Shown in pieces: positions 59,953 through 64,000 of a stretch of DNA of 64,000 nt. The stretch comes from an uncultured Flavobacteriaceae bacterium (GTDB lineage: Bacteria; Bacteroidota; Bacteroidia; Flavobacteriales; Flavobacteriaceae): positions 1 to 64,000 of the forward strand of contig CALHGE010000014.1 in assembly GCA_938029725.1 (NCBI GenBank), given 5' to 3'. Numbering within the stretch: the first letter of the stretch is position 1; every line of letters starts with the position of its first letter. Under the pieces are notes generated by a model. It saw only the letters and a list, made by a program, of their open reading frames with translations, was not told where the DNA came from and searched no databases. Both the position numbers and the translations under genes were made by a program.

Positions 59953-60999
59953 ATGAAAATGATTACATATTCAAATTACGGAAAAAAAATAGTCTTATTA
60001 GCGTTCTTAATTTTTACATCAGTAGGAATTTTTGCTCAAGAGGAAGAAGAAGCTACCAAATCACCACTTAGCTTTAGTGGTAGTGTTGATACCTATTACA
60101 GAACTACCTTTGGAGAGGCAGGAGTATCTTCTACATCAAACGGAACTTCTTTTGCTAACCAAACAGGTTTTGCATTAGGTATGGCAAATCTCGTTGGCTC
60201 TTACGAAACTGGTTCTGCTGGCGTTGTGGTTGATTTAGTTTTCGGCCCAAGAGGTACTGAAGCAACTTTTAATAATGATGTTTTAAATGGCATTATCAAT
60301 CAAGCCTATGTGTATTGGAATGTTTCCGAAAAGACTACTTTAACTATAGGTCGTTTCAACACTTTCTTAGGTTATGAAGTTATAGCTCCTCAAGGTAATT
60401 TCAACTATAGTGTTTCACACTTATTCTCTAACGGGCCTTTCTCACATATGGGTATTAAAGCTGATTTTGCTTTATCTGATGACGTCAGCTTAATGCTAGG
60501 CGTTATGAACCCATGGGATACTAATGATATAACCGGTACTGGAGAATATTCCTTTGGAGGCCAATTAGGTTTCTACGGTCAGTACTTAAACCTTTATTAT
60601 GATAGTGGTGAAAATGATGGCTTAGGATTTGAAATTGACTACACCGGTGGAGTGGATCTTTCTGATAGCTTTTTCTTCGGAATTAATGCTGCCTATAACA
60701 CCAATTCATTCACTGATACCGGCTTTTATGGCGCAGCCATCTACCCACAACTAGCGGCTTCTGATGCTTTTTCTATAGGACTTAGAGGAGAATATTTCGT
60801 AGCTACTGCAGAAGGTTTTGAAGACGAACCAGTTACTGCTCTTACCTTAACCGGAAGTTTCACTAAAGACAATTTAATTATCAAACCAGAAATTCGTTTA
60901 GATAGCTGGGGTAATGATAATGAACCAATTTTAGATAATGATGGTAACGCAACAAATAGCCTTTCATCTTTTGCTATTGCAGCAATCTATTCGTTTTAA
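59953..60999 (+). CDS. Outer-membrane beta-barrel porin
   Basis: Signal peptide, LSFSGSVDTYYRTTF, barrel repeats, C-terminal SF. Confidence 0.82.
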   Translation: MKMITYSNYGKKIVLLAFLIFTSVGIFAQEEEEATKSPLSFSGSVDTYYRTTFGEAGVSSTSNGTSFANQTGFALGMANLVGSYETGSAGVVVDLVFGPRGTEATFNNDVLNGIINQAYVYWNVSEKTTLTIGRFNTFLGYEVIAPQGNFNYSVSHLFSNGPFSHMGIKADFALSDDVSLMLGVMNPWDTNDITGTGEYSFGGQLGFYGQYLNLYYDSGENDGLGFEIDYTGGVDLSDSFFFGINAAYNTNSFTDTGFYGAAIYPQLAASDAFSIGLRGEYFVATAEGFEDEPVTALTLTGSFTKDNLIIKPEIRLDSWGNDNEPILDNDGNATNSLSSFAIAAIYSF

Positions 61000-61039
61000 A
61001 AAAAATTATATTGGTTGATTACATATAGTTAAGTTGAAC

Positions 61040-61073
61040 AAAGTCCTGATATTTATGTCAGGACTTTTTTTTT
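61040..61073. terminator. Terminator after porin
   Basis: AAAGTCCTGATATTTATGTCAGGACTTTTTTTTT. Confidence 0.9.
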
Positions 61074-61074
61074 A

Positions 61075-61731
61075 TTAATACCCTTTATCAAAAGCTTTCA
61101 CGCCCGCTAAAACCCTAGTCTGCAAATCATTTACCTTAGGCACTATTGGGCAAGAATACTTCTTATTATAAGCGCAATACGGATTATAGGCACGATTGAA
61201 ATCGATTGTAATCATATCAGAATCAGGAATAGATAAATCAATATAACGCCCCCCTCCATAGGTTTCTTCGTCATTCGTTAAATCAGTGAATGGAAGAAAT
61301 AAATAGTTTTCATAGCCCCGTTTAAGCATGAGTTCTTTATTTTGATAAAGCTCCAGCTCAAACTTTTTTTTATGTAGCTCAAAATAGACCTTACCGTAAA
61401 CCACTTCAGTAGAGTATTCACCGGTAGTTGTAGGCATTAAAAAAGGTAGAGCTTCAGTCGTTCGAATAAATTTTGCCGCGACAATATAGCTGCTATCGGG
61501 ATTGAAAAAATCAAGACCTTCAAAATTTTTCCTGTATTTATCACTTAAAGGCGAGGTCTCCGGGTTTTTAAATTCTGTATTCTTCGCAGCCTGAAAAGCT
61601 TCTATCTCTTGAAGAGCCACCGTTGAAGCCTTTGCCTTCAAAACCTTATCGTGATAGTTCTTTTTTTGCTGACATCCGAAAGAGATCAACACAAGTATAG
61701 CCAGCGTAAATAAAATGGTCTTATGCTTCAT
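61075..61731 (-). CDS. DUF1684 domain lipoprotein
   Basis: YGGGRYIDLSIPDSDMITIDFNRAYNPYCAYNKKYSCPIVP. Confidence 0.93.
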   Translation of the reverse strand: MKHKTILFTLAILVLISFGCQQKKNYHDKVLKAKASTVALQEIEAFQAAKNTEFKNPETSPLSDKYRKNFEGLDFFNPDSSYIVAAKFIRTTEALPFLMPTTTGEYSTEVVYGKVYFELHKKKFELELYQNKELMLKRGYENYLFLPFTDLTNDEETYGGGRYIDLSIPDSDMITIDFNRAYNPYCAYNKKYSCPIVPKVNDLQTRVLAGVKAFDKGY

Positions 61732-61818
61732 TTTTCTAATTAATAGCACAAAAATACAATTTAAAGTTTTTTCCCCTTTGAGTTTCTGTTGTACTTTGTA
61801 AGCTCAAACCATACTTAA

Positions 61819-62562
61819 ATGAAAACTGTTCTTTACGCCACTATCGTACTTCTGCTTGTAGTTTCCTGTAATCAGAGCCAAAAAAAGCAAGGTGCCACTG
61901 CTGTAATAAAAAAGAGAGCCTTACCTGAGCTTGTCGCAAACCGTTACAATGTTGCTTTTTTAATTATGGACGGGACTTTTAATACAGAATTCACAGCGCC
62001 TTTTGATATATTCCAACACACGCAATACAGAAAAAACATAAAGGCTATGAACACTTTTTCAGTAGCTAACACCTTAGAACCCATCACTACATTTGAAGGT
62101 CTTCGCATTCTTCCTGATTTTGACTACACCAAAGATTCGATTCCGAATATTGATATTTTGGTAGTACCTAGCGCCGCGCATCATTTAGATACCGACCTGA
62201 AAGATTCAGTTATGCTAAATTTTGTCAAAAGAGTAGATAAGACTGCCTTGTTTATGACCAGTCATTGCGATGGCGCCTTCGTTTTTGCCAAAGCTGGTGT
62301 TTTAAACCAAGTAGTCTCCACAACATTTCCGAGTGATATTGAAGCCTATCAAAATATGTTTCCAGATTTGGCTGTAAAAGACAGCGTGCTATTTGTTCAT
62401 GACGGAAAATATATCACCTCAGCCGGTGGGGCCAAAAGTTTTGAAGCAGCGTTATACCTCTGTGAAGTATTGTACGGCAAAGAAATCACAGAATCACTAG
62501 CAAGAGGTTTGGTAATTAACTGGAATTTAGAAAGCATACCCAATCTTATTGTAGAACCATAG
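61819..62562 (+). CDS. DJ-1/PfpI family lipoprotein
   Basis: Lipobox VVSCNQ; VAFLIMDGTFNTEFTAPFDIFQH; MTSHCDGAFVFAKAGVL. Confidence 0.9.
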   Translation: MKTVLYATIVLLLVVSCNQSQKKQGATAVIKKRALPELVANRYNVAFLIMDGTFNTEFTAPFDIFQHTQYRKNIKAMNTFSVANTLEPITTFEGLRILPDFDYTKDSIPNIDILVVPSAAHHLDTDLKDSVMLNFVKRVDKTALFMTSHCDGAFVFAKAGVLNQVVSTTFPSDIEAYQNMFPDLAVKDSVLFVHDGKYITSAGGAKSFEAALYLCEVLYGKEITESLARGLVINWNLESIPNLIVEP

Positions 62563-62567
62563 AAACC

Positions 62568-63983
62568 CTATTCTTCTATGGTTTCATAGCGGGCATCCTT
62601 CAAATATTTGACTACCAATGCATTAAACTCAGGTGTGATTCGCAAAAGTGCTGTGTTTTCTAAACCATATAACACTTCCTTATTACTATATCCAGTTTTT
62701 AAAAGCTCTTCTAAATAGAAGAGCGAAGTACCATAATCTTCAACCTTCGCACTAAGAGAAATTATTTTCAAAAAAGAGCTAACCTCTTTAGAATCTGTAA
62801 TGGTACTAACCATCCATAAAAAAAGCAAGGCTTCTTCATCAAGCGGCTTAGCTTCATTTACAATATCAATATTATCGGCTATTAAAGCATTAACATATCC
62901 TTTTAGACGTCTGCCCATTTGCTTTTCATGTATGGCCTTATCAGCCATTTCATATTTTTCTAGCTCCTCCATTTGATATTTCCACCAACCTAAATTATTG
63001 TAGTTGTAGGCTAATACATCTTCTTCAAGAAAATAAGCGTACTCATCCTTAATAAAATTTTCTTTAAAAATCGCACTATTTTGATTTCTATCGTAAAGTT
63101 TATAAAGTTTTGTTTTTCGCAAAGCTTTTGCCCTGTTTTTAAGCGTATCTATTTTAACGACATCCTTATATATGCTGAGCATATCAAAAATTTGAGCATG
63201 CGCCCGAAGGGGTCTTCCTGAATCCACAAAAGCATTTACTTCATTGAGTTCTCTTTGGTAACTTTGATTTACTAAATCTTCATCTTTTAGCTCAATATCT
63301 CTATTCATAGCCGCCAATGTAAAAATTTCCATGGCCTTGGAAAGGTATTTCGATTCAGGCCAATTATGTCCGCCATCAAAAATTAAAAGCTGATTAGGGA
63401 ATTTCAATTTGTTGAGAATTTTATGACTATTTTTCATAGATAGATAGTTATAATCTTCGTTGCCAACAATTCCAATAAAATGAAACGTATTTTTAGGGCT
63501 CAACACCTCTTCATTGGCAACAGCAGAACCACATGAAATAACCCCCTTTATTTCTTTGATAAATATCGGCACTATAGAAGCTAACCTCGCCCCACTAGAG
63601 AAACCAGCAGTATAGCTCCTATCTTTTTTAATAGGCAAAAGCGAATACACTTTTTTGAACATTCTACTAGTAACTAGAATATTTGTAGAAAGTGTAACAC
63701 TATCCTGAATATTATTAGACGCTGCAAGAATATACCCCTGCTCCTCGGCTGCTTGACGAAACATACTCAATGCTTGTCTGCCTCTGCCTTGTTCATCAAA
63801 TACAAAGACAATGGGCCAACTTTTTGAAATGTCGAAACTGTTAGGAAGATACAAAGCAAAGCTTTCAGAAATAGAGTCATTTACAGGAATGGCATCTATT
63901 ATGGTTCCTTTTTTAAGTGTGATTTGCTGCGCTGTTCCGTAAAAAGCAACTAGCAATAAAAAGAGTAGTAATTTTTTCTTCAT
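62568..63983 (-). CDS. Exported alpha/beta-hydrolase-like protein with uncharacterised C-terminal half
   Basis: Signal peptide; WPIVFVFDEQGRG, AGFSSGARLAS, FDGGHNWPE. Confidence 0.7.
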   Translation of the reverse strand: MKKKLLLFLLLVAFYGTAQQITLKKGTIIDAIPVNDSISESFALYLPNSFDISKSWPIVFVFDEQGRGRQALSMFRQAAEEQGYILAASNNIQDSVTLSTNILVTSRMFKKVYSLLPIKKDRSYTAGFSSGARLASIVPIFIKEIKGVISCGSAVANEEVLSPKNTFHFIGIVGNEDYNYLSMKNSHKILNKLKFPNQLLIFDGGHNWPESKYLSKAMEIFTLAAMNRDIELKDEDLVNQSYQRELNEVNAFVDSGRPLRAHAQIFDMLSIYKDVVKIDTLKNRAKALRKTKLYKLYDRNQNSAIFKENFIKDEYAYFLEEDVLAYNYNNLGWWKYQMEELEKYEMADKAIHEKQMGRRLKGYVNALIADNIDIVNEAKPLDEEALLFLWMVSTITDSKEVSSFLKIISLSAKVEDYGTSLFYLEELLKTGYSNKEVLYGLENTALLRITPEFNALVVKYLKDARYETIEE

Positions 63984-64000
63984 ATAATAACATATCCATC

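Noticed and set aside
1-64000. CRISPR arrays, tRNA or rRNA genes
   Set aside because: No regularly spaced repeats, no tRNA-like TPsiC (GGTTCGAAT) context outside CDS, no rRNA-like sequence noticed by eye; a tRNAscan/Infernal run would be decisive.

Overview
A 64 kb chromosomal window from a marine-type Flavobacteriaceae member (Bacteroidota). The lineage call is inferred from a T9SS type-B C-terminal domain at the left edge, TAnnTTTG promoters and many flavobacterial families. Most of the window is housekeeping: uvrB, sucC, lysA, guaB, pyrD, pepT, yajC, nusB, lpxD, cspA, grpE-dnaJ, mnmD, ilvE, crcB, glnK-amtB. I see no CRISPR array, rRNA, tRNA, prophage, intact IS or biosynthetic cluster. Four items deserve a second look. 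(1) A divergent locus at 13991-16981 encodes an outer-membrane porin, an extracytoplasmic FMN_bind protein with an ApbE-type flavinylation motif, a small His-containing membrane protein, and a divergent Cys-motif protein. Three 25-bp 10-5-10 Fur-like palindromes sit between the divergent genes. It is a candidate metal-regulated flavin electron-transfer module. (2) Three unannotated micro-ORFs (26-53 aa) share M-x-x-F-F-[ST]-I-[LF]-x6-N-x-x-[LF]. Two are in tandem at 37512-37760 among palindromes and one is at 57367-57528. (3) A TGACA-TTW-TGACA motif is shared by the hsp20 and grpE-dnaJ promoters. (4) There are several unexplained stem-loops, an operator-like palindrome over an ABC transporter promoter, and a heptanucleotide repeat upstream of sucC. 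All functional statements come from reading translations and motifs by eye; no searches were run.
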